Below are positions 28,701 to 37,182 of a stretch of 64,000 nt of DNA, piece by piece. The DNA is taken from the NCBI RefSeq assembly GCF_023343835.1, contig NC_064439.1:29675933-29739932 (forward strand), in the 5' to 3' direction. This stretch comes from Lagopus muta. Taxonomy: Eukaryota; Chordata; Aves; Galliformes; Phasianidae. Positions within the stretch are counted from its first letter, which is position 1. Every line of letters starts with the position of its first letter. Under the pieces are notes generated by a model. It saw nothing but the letters and a program-made list of their open reading frames with translations. It did not search any database and was not told the origin of the DNA. Made by a program: the position numbers and the translations under genes.

Positions 28701-31176
28701 ACCTGCAATACAAATATATGCATATAAAAATTGACTTTCTGTGTTTTATAAAAGCATTTGACTCAAGGTTATCTGATGTTTTAGGTAATGGTGAATGTGA
28801 AGCTGGTAAATGTAAATGCTTTGCTGATTGGGAAGGTGACCGTTGCCAGTGTTCATTACAATCAGCAAAGCAGTGCCTGAATTCAAAGGGCCAGATTTGC
28901 AGTGGAAGAGGAAATTGTGTATGTGGAAAATGTGAGTGCACTGACCCAAGAAGCTTTGGCCGTTTGTGTGAATACTGCCCTGCTTGTAACAAAGCCTGTG
29001 AAGAAAACTGGTAGGTTTTCCTTGTGCTACACTTCATGTTTAACTCTGTAGTGTTGAAGCAAGGAGAAATATTTCTTCTTGGCTATGTGTACTATGTGCT
29101 GTTTTCCTTAGATGTTTAGATTATAGGAAACTTGAAACATTTCCTACTCAAGGCTTCCTATCGTGTAGTTGGGTTTTCATGCTAACAAAACAGCTGAATG
29201 TCTACATCTATGTTCACCAATGTTTCTGCTTTGGGAAATCATAGGTGATATGTGGTGTGAGTATAGTTTTTTCATATGTACTAAAGTAAGGAAGACTAAG
29301 AATGAACATGAGGCTGACAGTGGAAGAGATGGTGCAAGACCCCAAAGGAACACATCTGAGAATGCAAAGCAGGGGCCAGATGAAGGGGGCTTGAAACCAA
29401 ACAGATGTTTTACTTACTAATTCTGAGTGGTCAGCCTTCAGAAGTGTCACAGGGATAAAATGCTGAGGAAGGCATCGCATTTCAGAAAAAAAATAAATGT
29501 CGCAATGTTTTTACTAACAACAGGAAAACATAATACGTCAGCTTGTTGATAGAATCTCTGTAAGAAGAGTGCAGAGAAAGACATAATGTTTTAATTACAT
29601 TTCTCTTACAGGAATTGTGTTCAGTGCCATCATTCTAACAATGCATCTCAAGCTAAACTTGACCAGTGTAAAACCTCATGTGCTTACCTATTGCATTACG
29701 TTGACCAAACTTCAGGTATGTGATATTTTCTGCATAATTTTGGTGAGAGTTCAAAATCTGTCCATATTGATGTTTGAAATGGTCACTGTTACAATGTATT
29801 TCAAAAGTGTGTCAGTATTATTACAGTAAGAAAGAGGGAAAGCAGAAAAAAAAAATTCCTTCTTGCTTCAGGGAAAGTAAAAGATAAATAGTAACAGGAA
29901 ATGTTATTGGCAAGCATTGCTAAATAGATTTCCCATTTCCTTGAGAAGTCACATCTAATAATAATGAATCCTGCCTGAGCCATGCTTAAAGAAATATTTA
30001 TAAAAGTCCATTATGACATTTGCATGTTATATTACATTGGATATGTTTACATTATTTGACATTACCAGAAATGAAGAAGGATGAAATAGAATGCTTACTT
30101 CACTGTCAGTAATGTTTAAATCTCCTTGCAAGTACAAAAATGTTGTAGTTTTGAGGACCTTGGAAGAATAAAAATGCTTTTTTATAAAATATCATTGAGC
30201 TTAATTAGTCCACACTGCATCAAAAATGGAAGTAGATAGTTACCTTATGTAACATCATATTTTTGTATGTCATTTTCTCTTGAAAATTTTTATGAATGGA
30301 AAAACTAGTTGAGAATACTTTTCTCGTGACCTTTTTAATTAGAAGAAAGTCTACTCTGTGAGAGCATTGGCCAGTGAGGGCAATACTGCACAAGGAATCA
30401 AGAAACTATGTTTTCTTTCATATTTCGCCTGTGATCTGTACTGTGAACCTCATGAAAATTAAACTGTTCTGGCCCTGAACATCTCTAACAATTCACCTTC
30501 TCAATTTCAGCTATAAACTCACTGGTTTGCAGTGTGGCTAGCACAGCAAAGCCTTAGTCCTACTTCTGTAGATTAAAAGGATGATATTTGAACATTTTTC
30601 TATGCTTGCTCTTAATCAGAGTTCATGATGTTCTTTGCTTTAAAAGTTTGTGTATGGTAACATGAGCAATTTTCCCTTATTGTTTTATGTGTTACATTTA
30701 TGCTCCTATAAAGTGCAGAGGTAAATGTAAATGTGCTTTAGTGATGTGCTTATTCTGTACATTAGGCTTTATGCTTGTGTTTTCCTTTCATTGCAGAATG
30801 TTTCTCTGGACGAAGCTACTTTAGAGTGTTTTCCATAATCTTTATAGTTACGTTTCTGATTGGGTTGCTTGTTGTACTTATCATCAGGCAGATAATTCTG
30901 CAGGGAAATAGCAATAAAGTTAAATCTTCAGCTGATTACAGAGTCTCTGCGACAAAGAAGGTAATTGATTTCAGAGCCATCGTGTTCAGTAATTTATTTC
31001 TTGCACATAAAAGTTAGCTAATTGTTGATAAAAATTGTATCTTCTCCTTCAAGGAAAAGATGTTTTTGCCTACTGTTTGTACAAGAACAGTAACATACAG
31101 ACGTGACAAACCAGAGGAAATAAATATCGACATCAGCAAGTTGCGGTTAAATGAAACTTTCAAGTGTGAATTCTGA
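4671..31176 (+). CDS. ITGB8: Integrin beta-8, exons 2-14 (5' exon outside window)
   Basis: Beta subunit that pairs with alpha-V at the cell surface. In mammals alpha-V/beta-8 binds RGD in latent TGF-beta and promotes TGF-beta activation. I recognise the protein by near-identity to mammalian beta-8 across the PSI, hybrid, beta-I, I-EGF, transmembrane and tail segments. Joined exons: 4671-4756, 7405-7579, 9757-10003, 11378-11543, 14221-14379, 19257-19352, 19447-19536, 22167-22301, 25096-25501, 28785-29010, 29612-29715, 30797-30960, 31054-31176. All introns are GT-AG and phases agree throughout. The sum is 2177 bp, or 724 residues plus a split first codon; the human protein has 769, so only exon 1 (signal peptide) is missing. 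Beta-8 traits are present: MIDAS DVSAS, then NN instead of the ADMIDAS Asp pair, and a tail without NPxY. Oddities: four fewer Cys in I-EGF1/2 than I recall for human, and Val for the membrane Lys. I see no frameshift or premature stop, so the gene looks intact. Confidence 0.97.
4757..7404 (+). other. ITGB8 intron 2, nothing else seen
   Basis: 2.6 kb of AT-rich intron between a GTATGG donor and an 'ataaaatag' acceptor whose pyrimidine tract is interrupted near the AG. I see no repeat family or coding segment in it. Confidence 0.8.
7405..7579 (+). CDS. ITGB8: ITGB8 exon 3: end of PSI and start of hybrid domain
   Basis: 58 codons plus one base, phase 0 in and phase 1 out, donor GTTGGG at 7580. 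It contains the last two PSI cysteines (KGRC and KRGC) and the first hybrid-domain strands, ending in VSVQLRPG. Mammalian beta-8 has a closely matching segment ending QLRPG. The donor GTTGGG is weaker than its neighbours, but the next exon joins in frame and restores GSEASF. Confidence 0.94.
7580..9756 (+). other. ITGB8 intron 3
   Basis: 2.2 kb AT-rich intron. It holds an (AAAAC)n microsatellite at about 8877-8905. No coding or regulatory element is recognised. The acceptor is 'cctttgaatcag'. Confidence 0.8.
8877..8905 (+). repeat. (AAAAC)n microsatellite
   Basis: About five tandem AAAAC units followed by AAC units, inside ITGB8 intron 3. It is visible directly in the sequence and is a probable length polymorphism. 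Confidence 0.9.
9757..10003 (+). CDS. ITGB8: ITGB8 exon 4: hybrid to beta-I domain with MIDAS
   Basis: Encodes the hybrid/beta-I junction and the first beta-I strand. The metal-ion site DVSAS (MIDAS) follows VDLYYLV and is directly followed by MHNN. In most integrin beta chains this position carries two Asp residues (ADMIDAS), and Asn here is a known beta-8 feature. [19 protein letters not shown] is conserved. An NIS glycosylation sequon (KMENISLDF) occurs where, as I recall, human beta-8 has AFFSRDF. Enters in phase 1 and leaves in phase 2 with donor GTATGT. Confidence 0.96.
10004..11377 (+). other. ITGB8 intron 4
   Basis: 1.4 kb AT-rich intron with no recognised repeat or gene. The acceptor 'tttattttgtacag' has a good pyrimidine tract. 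Confidence 0.8.
11378..11543 (+). CDS. ITGB8: ITGB8 exon 5: beta-I domain, ligand-specificity loop region
   Basis: Starts with the third base of a Ser codon (ag|t), followed by [18 protein letters not shown] and then [20 protein letters not shown]. The disulfide-bounded loop (HNQC in exon 4 to DC here) is the specificity-determining loop of integrin beta subunits. The NIDTPEGG stretch supplies metal-coordinating residues of the beta-I domain. The sequence reads LTDNIAEF, so it lacks the NIT sequon I recall in the human protein. Ends in phase 0 at donor GTAAGG. Confidence 0.96.
12592..12973 (+). repeat. CR1 retroposon, 3' end fragment
   Basis: Sense-orientation CR1 3' region. It runs from the 'gagcacctctcctatgaaga' block through a block resembling 'caggctgcccagagaggttg' and the 'ggatgtggctctgggcagcc' block to the closing 'ctattctgtgattctgtga'. 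It is diverged and has an internal deletion relative to the usual CR1 3' end. The terminal repeat ends at 12973, exactly where another CR1 segment begins. Confidence 0.9.
12974..13560 (+). repeat. CR1 retroposon, ORF2 C-terminal part, decayed
   Basis: Begins 'agtttgcagatgacaccaag', which is internal CR1 sequence coding for the reverse-transcriptase FADDT region. It continues through the usual 'atcctggcttgtatcagaa' block and fades near 13560. It is interrupted by stops and by an A-run at about 13360-13376. It resembles the copy at 56215-57065 more than the other CR1 pieces here. It has no terminal ATTCTRTGA repeats, so its 3' end is lost. Confidence 0.85.
14221..14379 (+). CDS. ITGB8: ITGB8 exon 6: beta-I domain core
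   Basis: 53 codons, phase 0 on both sides, donor GTAAGG. Encodes [20 protein letters not shown] and then [12 protein letters not shown]. This covers the hydrophobic beta strand and the MTDQT segment, whose Asp belongs to the MIDAS coordination shell, plus the GNC cysteine of the second beta-I disulfide loop. It is nearly identical to mammalian beta-8. Confidence 0.96.
14380..19256 (+). other. ITGB8 intron 6, largest visible complete intron
   Basis: 4.9 kb of mostly AT-rich sequence. The open frames at about 15198-15500, 17329-17559 and 17885-18226 lack splice signals or recognisable domains, and I regard them as chance. No interspersed repeat family is clearly identifiable. The acceptor is 'ctgttttattttgcag'. 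Confidence 0.7.
19257..19352 (+). CDS. ITGB8: ITGB8 exon 7: beta-I domain
   Basis: 32 codons in phase 0: [20 protein letters not shown], then FAVQG, ending HWYK. It matches mammalian beta-8 except for Ser in place of Lys after QG. It forms a late beta-I helix and strand pair. Donor GTAGGT, followed by a 94-bp intron. Confidence 0.96.
19447..19536 (+). CDS. ITGB8: ITGB8 exon 8: end of beta-I domain
   Basis: 30 codons in phase 0, starting [11 protein letters not shown] and ending VVEAYQ. This is the alpha-7 helix region of the beta-I domain, which couples ligand binding to hybrid-domain swing-out. The acceptor is 'attttttttgtag' and the donor GTATGA. Confidence 0.95.
19537..22166 (+). other. 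ITGB8 intron 8
   Basis: 2.6 kb intron with GTTT/GTTTT-rich DNA at about 19577-19620 and a short tandem of 'atagtgaaat' units at about 20767-20807. No gene or recognised transposon. The acceptor 'ttttctggttacag' is good. Confidence 0.75.
22167..22301 (+). CDS. ITGB8: ITGB8 exon 9: hybrid domain, second part
   Basis: 45 codons in phase 0. Encodes [13 protein letters not shown], then [13 protein letters not shown] and GMEGCKN. It carries the FNIT glycosylation sequon and the hybrid-domain disulfide (AIC to EGC). Human beta-8, as I recall it, has a further NVT sequon at the end that reads NVG here. Donor GTATGT. Confidence 0.95.
22302..25095 (+). other. ITGB8 intron 9
   Basis: 2.8 kb intron. 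About 23690-24090 and 24420-24640 are more GC-rich than the surroundings and hold overlapping open frames on both strands, but I see no splice signals or recognisable domains there. A-runs lie at about 24301-24314 and 24812-24825. The acceptor is 'tttttatttttcctag'. Confidence 0.7.
25096..25501 (+). CDS. ITGB8: ITGB8 exon 10: end of hybrid, I-EGF1, I-EGF2, start of I-EGF3
   Basis: Largest coding exon (135 codons plus one base; phase 0 in, phase 1 out, donor GTAAGC). It starts [13 protein letters not shown] with an NVS sequon and a second sequon in GFNETT. It continues into the Cys-rich stalk: [60 protein letters not shown] count 13 Cys. By my recollection of human beta-8 the same exon has 17; the missing ones are the third Cys of CxCxC, one before DETF, one before HCSD and one in GDCIEG. 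The reading frame is intact and DETF, KDQP and YGKYC are conserved, so this looks like substitution rather than decay. Confidence 0.93.
26109..27530 (+). mobile_element. CR1 LINE, 5'-truncated copy with decayed reverse transcriptase
   Basis: Longest CR1 copy in the window, sense orientation, 1.4 kb. It begins inside ORF2 at the sequence for 'kattlndd..ks' and runs to a 3' tail of 'cctatgatcttatgattc'. The frame around 26382-26490 still reads [20 protein letters not shown], the RT motif with the conserved YLDFSKAFD-like core. Stops and frameshifts elsewhere make it inactive. CR1 elements insert by target-primed reverse transcription and are usually 5' truncated, as here. Confidence 0.93.
28088..28120. 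repeat. Two overlapping 9-bp inverted repeats
   Basis: TTGATGTAC (28088-28096) is the exact reverse complement of GTACATCAA (28102-28110). AGGTGTACA (28098-28106) is the exact reverse complement of TGTACACCT (28112-28120). Both have five-base loops and share the middle arm, so the two hairpins exclude each other. The element lies in intron 10, and its function is unknown. Confidence 0.9.
28785..29010 (+). CDS. ITGB8: ITGB8 exon 11: I-EGF3 and I-EGF4
   Basis: Enters in phase 1 and leaves in phase 2 (the codon tg|g encodes Trp). It encodes [21 protein letters not shown], then [25 protein letters not shown] and [12 protein letters not shown]. The GxGxC...CxC pattern is typical of integrin EGF modules, which form the extended stalk of the beta leg. 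GECEAGKC lacks a Cys present in most beta chains, a feature shared with human beta-8. The donor is GTAGGT. Confidence 0.96.
29011..29611 (+). other. ITGB8 intron 11
   Basis: 0.6 kb intron with no recognised element. The acceptor is 'acatttctcttacag'. Confidence 0.85.
29612..29715 (+). CDS. ITGB8: ITGB8 exon 12: beta-tail region
   Basis: Short exon encoding [20 protein letters not shown], then [14 protein letters not shown]. It is the reduced membrane-proximal beta-tail segment of beta-8, with an NAS sequon. The [11 protein letters not shown] portion is about two residues shorter than the human form I recall. Leaves in phase 1 at donor GTATGT. Confidence 0.94.
29716..30796 (+). other. ITGB8 intron 12
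   Basis: 1.1 kb AT-rich intron with nothing else recognised. The acceptor is 'tttcctttcattgcag'. Confidence 0.82.
30797..30960 (+). CDS. ITGB8: ITGB8 exon 13: transmembrane helix and proximal tail
   Basis: Encodes [12 protein letters not shown], then the single membrane helix [18 protein letters not shown], the stop-transfer RQ, and the first cytoplasmic residues ([18 protein letters not shown]). The membrane helix has VV where human beta-8, as I recall, has KV; the snorkelling Lys is thus replaced by Val. The tail has no NPxY talin/kindlin motif, as is known for beta-8. Ends in phase 0 at a weak donor, GTAATT. Confidence 0.96.
31054..31176 (+). CDS. ITGB8: ITGB8 exon 14: cytoplasmic tail and stop
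   Basis: Encodes [20 protein letters not shown], then [10 protein letters not shown], ending FKCEF and TGA (31174-31176). It matches the unusual beta-8 tail, which diverges from all other beta subunits and lacks NPxY and the HDRRE-type motif. The intron before it is only 93 bp, with acceptor 'cttctccttcaag'. Confidence 0.96.
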   Translation, partial: EKMFLPTVCTRTVTYRRDKPEEINIDISKLRLNETFKCEF

Positions 31177-31425
31177 AGACAGTGTGTTTTCTGCAAATGT
31201 CTATTTCCATCATTCTCTACTTTTTAGAAGTTACCACTCTGTCAGAATCTCGACTGTTGCTGTTTGTCATGCATTTTGTTGGATACTGTAACAACGTGAC
31301 ATGTAAGCATATTCACATAAGGTGACTATGTCTGAAACTATAGCTGCTGGTTTTTTTGTTTTGGTTTTTTTTTTTTTGAAAGAAAATGTGCGTTACTACT
31401 GTTCAGGAACATTAGTGTTGATGTA

Positions 31426-31433
31426 GCACTTTA
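31426..31433 (+). promoter_or_regulatory. Candidate miR-17/20/93/106 site in 3' UTR
   Basis: GCACTTTA is an 8-mer match (seed complement plus A) for the miR-17 seed family. It lies 250 bases after the stop codon. A further 7-mer GCACTTT occurs at about 33551. Human ITGB8 is a known target of miR-93, a member of this family. Activity here is an inference from the match alone. Confidence 0.4.
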
Positions 31434-31705
31434 ATGTATTCTAATTTATTTAGTTCTGGCATAGAATGTAGATACAAACAGATCTGACAAAGCACTGATC
31501 TCACTCTACTTGTAGTTAGTACTGATGTGCTGTGTGGGAATGAACAAAAACTGTGACTGAAATATTAACATTGCTGTATATTATAGCAATAGATGAAACT
31601 TTTCAAATGCTCTTAAATAGAGCAAATGGTACTTTTATAGTTCTCTCAGTTGACTAAATTCCACTGATTTGTCTGCTTTAGCCTCTTAGCTTTTCCTCAT
31701 TGCTT

Positions 31706-31711
31706 AATAAA
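31706..31711 (+). terminator. Proximal polyadenylation signal AATAAA
   Basis: Canonical AATAAA 530 bases after the ITGB8 stop, in AT-rich DNA. It would give a short 3' UTR isoform if used. A GT-rich stretch (31744-31755, 'gttgtgggtgta') follows within 45 bases, as a downstream element would. Confidence 0.4.
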
Positions 31712-34700
31712 AATGACTGGATTAAATGAGTGCTTAGTTACTAGTTGTGGGTGTAGGCACACGCACACACACATGCACACAGACAAATATATATGTAGGT
31801 TTTTTATGTGTTATGTCACCTAGAGATAATTTATATCTGACAAGGAGTGCTTTTTAGCTTTTTTTTGCTTTCTTCAATGTAAAACTTTCATGTGAATATG
31901 AAGATATTCAAAAAAACTGAGTGGCTACAGAAAATGAGTTCCTCTGTCCACAAGCACCACCTTCACTGTAACTACTGCCTGCTGACTGCGCCTTTGGAGT
32001 CGGCAGCGTCAGCTCCAATCTGATAAACTGCACCAGAGATGTCTTTGGTCTGCTAGCTACATGTCAGTGTTTTGGCAAGTAAGGACTTGTTCCTTTTGTA
32101 TGTGAGAAATAAGTCTGATGTTACACACGTGTTCTTCTTTCTTTGTAAATTAGTTGACAGGATTCTTTTTTCTCATTCTGTACTTCACCACTTTAATTTT
32201 TGTTGCTGTGCATTGAGAAACGTGTCTGGTTTGCTGTGACAAAGAATCTGCAGTTTGAGAGAAGTGGAGGAACTTAGGAATCATTTTCTCAAGAGAACAT
32301 ATTAACTGACTTCATAAATGTAGGACCAAATTCTGCCTTCAGTAATGGGCAAAATTCTTCTAAATACAGTGGGACCAATATAAGCTCGTCTGAAAGCAGA
32401 ATTTGAGCTAGAATTTCTAGCACAAGTATTTTCTCACCCTTGAAACTGGTTGTAGTGGTAGAGAGCAGGTTATTGATGTACACTAATGAGAAGAGTCAAC
32501 CAGCATGCTGGCTTACTTACATTATGTTGCCAAAATCCTAAGAAATTCTCATCAGTGTCTCTGAAATATGCACTAAAATTTTGGTAGTGGAAAAAAAAAC
32601 ACAAAAAAACTGTCTCATAGGACATTATGCAGTGTGTCATTTTAACAGTTGTAATTACTGGTACTAAATTTGATCTGTAATTGCCATAGGTAAGAGTTAC
32701 AGAAACAAAGCAGGACTTCCTTACATGAAATTTGGTAGCAATTGGTATATAGTAGTATTTCCTATTCAATATTCTGTAAATTCCCACAGGTGAAAGGAGG
32801 ATGTGGAACAAATAATTATGATGTGAGAGTTCACAATGAATATTTTGGATCATGCAAAAAAAAAAAAAAAAGTTTTAAACTGGTCTTTTAATTGTTTCTG
32901 AAGCAATCCTCAGAGTAGCCCCTTAGCTTCCCACCATTCAGGTAAAAGTGTCTCATTTAAATTGATTACCTTACACTGACCTTGATTTTACTGGTAGCTT
33001 CATCATAATATCTTATCTATACATTCATTCTGACTCAAGCATTACTCTGTAGCATATCAGGAATACCTTGAGCTTTCCTTTTCATTTGAAAATGCATTTT
33101 CTTTCCATGTAAATTAACAGACTCTGAACCACTGTTTTCAGGGGGATTAAGATAAAAAACCTATTAAGGTTTACTTACTATTGTTCTTGTCACATGGTTT
33201 TTGAGCAGGTAAAAAAGTCTATGGTTGCCTATTTCACTTAGGAAAACAAAATAAAGAAACAAAACCTCACAGGAGAATACCTGCATATATAACAAAAGCT
33301 ATGATTATGTTCCTTAATAATATAATTTTTTTAACAGAAGAGATTCATCAAAATGTGTTTCTCCTAACAGCCCATAAGCCACTTTCTGAAGTGACAGCTA
33401 CTGTTTTTTTCTCTAAAATTTATTTTTTTCGCTGTTAGTGGAAGCTAAATTTGGATAGGGGGCAATTAAGCTGGTGTCTTTGGAAGAAAGATATGATCTG
33501 TACCCTCTTCATCCAGACACATCCTATTGCTGCCACTTTTCTCCTGTAGCACTTTGTTGGCACTGCAGTGTTGCCTATGCAGGAGTGTGGACAGTATGTC
33601 TTTATCAGACACCTGCCTGAGTGTGTGATACGCTCTGCTCAAACACAGCAGGCTTGCACTGCAAAGTCTTAAATAAAAAAAAAAAAAAAAAAGAGAAGAA
33701 GAGAAAAGAAAAAAAACATATTTTATAAAAAGGCTTTTCTTGCATCTCGCTCATTGCTTTGCTGTATTTTAGAGGGATCTAGTGAAAAAAGAATAAGCTG
33801 TTGTTAATGTGACAGGTCAAGGCTTTTAGAAGGCCCATGGGGAGCCCACATAGGGCAGGATCCTTGGGAGAAGGCTTTGTTTCTGAGGATGGAATCTATC
33901 CATGAGAAACTCTGGCTTTACTCAGTGCTTGTTTCCCTCTGCCTTTGACCATGTTTTTCAGAAGAGCTGCTGCAGGAGATGAATAGACCAACAAAAGCCT
34001 CACTATTTAGGGAGCTGTGTTCCCTCAGCACATGACCTTGAATGAGAAAGCAGCCTGTAATTCACAAGGAATTTCCTCAGCAGTCACAGAAGGATTGTGC
34101 TTCCTATAGCACTTAGTATGGGAGATATCACAGAGAAATTAGTTCAGATTAACTTTCAAAGTACTGTGCATCAAAGATGCTTGTAAAAATACAGGAAAAA
34201 CATCTAGCCTCAGTGTAGCATGTTTCAAACCTTTGAAATCAAGTAGAATATTTTGAAATATACTAGGCTGCTTGAAAAAATGGAAAGAAGGTCAGATAAT
34301 TTGACTGCATGCCTATACCTAATAGCATGCTTACAGATACTATGGCACTTCATTGCTGATTTGCAGCATTTATTCTAGATTTTCTCCTAGAAACAGAGCA
34401 TCTTCCTGGCTCTTCACAGCAGATTTGTACATGTTAAAAATTCTAATCCCACATTATTTTTAACTTTGTTTTATTAACTGTGTAACATTTCAGAAATGTC
34501 ACATTCATACAATTAAAACGCACACATCTTCAGATTTGTTTTTTGAGGCTCTGAGAGAGATGAAAAAATGCTGTGCGCTGATTGTTTCCAAGCATCATGA
34601 GTATGTTAATAACACCACTACAGATGTGTGTGGGAAAATATCTGTTTCATCCAGAAAACGTGCACATGGTATGTGAGAAATTTTCATTGTGACTAGCTGA

Positions 34701-36472
34701 AATTCCCTTATGTTCACATGCAATGTTGCGAGTGAACCTTAAAAAGGAAGGACATGTGTGTAGGCATAGTTTACATTTTAGCCACTATAACTAACTGGAT
34801 TTATTTTTTCCGTTCTATGATATCACAAAAACCTGCTATGTAAAGTATTCTTCAGACCACAGTGGAAAAAAATATTTTCCCAATCTGATCATACATTTGT
34901 TTTCTGCTTAGTATGCATACTTAAATGCATGTGCAGCATAAACTGTGGAAGTGAATGTGTGAAGCAGCTTCAAGCAACCCTTACTCCTGCAGGTGGCCAT
35001 AAGGGACAGCAGTGCCCAGGACAAAAGGATGTAGGGGCCCTATTGCCTTTGCAGTAGGCATCCCAAGCACACTGCTGTTCCTCATGGCATCTCAACAGAG
35101 ATGGCACTCCGGGACTGTATTTCTCCATCTGTCAGGGCAGGAGGCCTTGTCAGAGGAGGTAATCCTAATGGCCACACTGGAGATGCATGACGTGCAGCCC
35201 ACAGTCATCAACACTGCAGCCTGTTTGCATCTTTACTCATCAAACACTGCTTGCATACAACCTAGTGAGGTACTGTAAATCTGGGTGCTGCAGCCCTCCT
35301 TGAGAGAGAAAGCAAGCCTTCCTCCTGTAAAGTCCTTGGGCATCTGTACATCATCTTCTCCCCAGCCCCAGGATTTGCATTGCCAGGCCTTCTGTGATGT
35401 TTTCAGTAGCTAGGAAGGGCGCTTCTCATAAGGGTGCTGTGTGACAATTACTCTGCTCTGTGAATGAACTGTGGTGCCAGTGTTCTTGCTCTCCCTTTGA
35501 AATAGAGGTGCAAGATCTATTTGGTAAAAAGGAGTGAAGCAGCGTTAAGAATGACACTACTTTACCATGGTAATCTTGATGCTTCTTGATGCACAGACAT
35601 CTCATGGATATTACACAGAACAGAAATTCATGGAGAGAAAGAAAAGGTTAGGCGTAGCTAATGTGAATGTTTTTCTATAGCGAGTCAAATCAGTGGGATT
35701 TCACTGAGTGCAAGCCAACTCAGAATGATTGGTCATTCTGGGAAAAAAAAAAAATAAAAAAATATTAAAAAAACCCACAAAATTAGTAGATTCTTAAGTT
35801 TTAGAAATGTTTCTCTTTGTTTAGATTTCTGGTTATTAAAAAAAAAATTTTAAACATGACTTTTGTTTAAACAACAGCTTCTGTTCAAATCCTAACTTTT
35901 CATCATGATACCTATGCGTGAGTTGTTTGTATTTTGAAGGGCGAGGCTGAAAGATGAGAGATTAATTTAGGAAGGCATTTGTTTTAGAAGAATTCACTGT
36001 GCTAACATCTTCACTTTTACTTCACTACTGCTTCAAAGTGTCTTATTAAGCGATGATGTGACAACTATTAATATTACTACAGTTTTTAACTTTCTATTTA
36101 ACATATACTACCTTTTGTAAAAAAAATTATATACAGATGAATAATGTTTCTCTAGATTTTATGCATAGAGAATGTTAGTAAGGGAAGACGGTTTAATTAT
36201 ATCTGTAACTTCTTACTGTCCATCTTCCATTTTAAATGATACTTTTAAATCACTACTTTTTTTTGTCTGGAAATATTCTGAATATTTTATTATTTAAAAT
36301 AGTATACTTTTATAGCTGTTTATTAATTTCAGTTGACTACTAACTTCTATTTTGATATTTATTAATGAGTTGACACTGTAGTATATTGAGATGTTTATTT
36401 TTCTATCAGAGCTGTAACAACTATGACATAGCATTATTTTAATGCAACATCATTGTACTTGCTCTCTAAAAA

Positions 36473-36478
36473 AATAAA
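36473..36478 (+). terminator. Distal polyadenylation signal AATAAA
   Basis: Canonical hexamer at the end of a long AT-rich tract. I take it as the likely end of the long ITGB8 3' UTR because the sequence character changes soon after. This is not proven. Confidence 0.4.
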
Positions 36479-36495
36479 ATCAATATTTAATCTCT

Positions 36496-37146
36496 ATGGA
36501 ATTTTCATATTTTTAATGCCTAGGTAAGATAAGGAAGATAATTCTTTTTTAAGAATTAACATGTTTTCATCAAGGTGTGCAAATACGTCCACAAAGAGGA
36601 TATGCTTATGTTGTTTTTCAAATGGTACAAGACATTGTCAGGAGAATTCAAGCTAAATAAAAAGAATACCTTGATGTTCAGATGTTGCCTAACAAATAAA
36701 CACACATTCAGGATGGGGACAAGAAAATACTTCCGACAGAAATATAAGCTATCTATTAATAGATGGTTACAGTATCCTGCTTTGCTCTGCTTTGATAGCA
36801 GAGGAGCTCCTGTCATGCGTATGGGTCAGTTTCTTGCAGATGCATTGTCCATGCTGCTTGCTGCAGACCCATGTTGCTTTTGAGGTCTGGTGAAATGCAT
36901 CAGTAGACTGGGACACCTCCGTTCTCCTGCACAGTTGGTAATAGTGTACACTCTGCGCAACATTATCACATTTCTTGTAGAAATCACTGCTAAACTGAAG
37001 GGGTTCTTTCACATGAAGCTCCTAGGAAGATCCAGGTTTTTCTCTGGGGGTAGGAAAGAGGTAGAATCAAATGTTGACTGGTATAAACCCAGTCATTAAG
37101 CCATGTAGTGTGCAGGCCTTAACAGTACACTAGAAAAATACAACAG

Positions 37147-37182
<36 letters not shown>

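Larger units (their letters stand above)
25502..28784 (+). other. ITGB8 intron 10 with a long CR1 copy
   Basis: 3.3 kb intron. It holds a T-run (about 25850-25872), a 1.4-kb CR1 fragment (about 26109-27530), a tandem 'gctatagctgcaa' duplication at about 27990-28016, and overlapping inverted repeats at 28088-28120. Otherwise nothing is recognised. The acceptor is 'tctgatgttttag'. Confidence 0.8.
31177..36495 (+). other. ITGB8: Probable ITGB8 3' UTR
   Basis: AT-rich sequence without credible coding frames follows the stop. AATAAA signals occur at 31706-31711 and 36473-36478, and AAATAAA runs into an A-run at about 33670. An end near 36495 would give a 3' UTR of about 5.3 kb, similar in scale to the several-kilobase human ITGB8 3' UTR. 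The boundary is inferred; the proximal signal could give a short form. A (CA)n run lies at 31757-31780. Confidence 0.55.

Noticed and set aside
28645-29037. 130-codon minus-strand frame
   Set aside because: Shadow of ITGB8 exon 11 on the opposite strand.
33660-33715. AATAAA running into a long A-run, as in a processed retrocopy
   Set aside because: No coding remnant or target duplication could be recognised upstream; more likely a simple A-rich tract within the 3' UTR.
33960-34050. Possible exon after 'catgtttttcag' reading KELLQEMNRPTKASLFREL
   Set aside because: Acceptor looks good, but the frame stops without a usable donor and no partner exon in phase was found; it lies inside the likely ITGB8 3' UTR.
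36575-36883. 102-codon frame downstream of ITGB8
   Set aside because: No domain or splice support, and the minus strand is open over the same bases.
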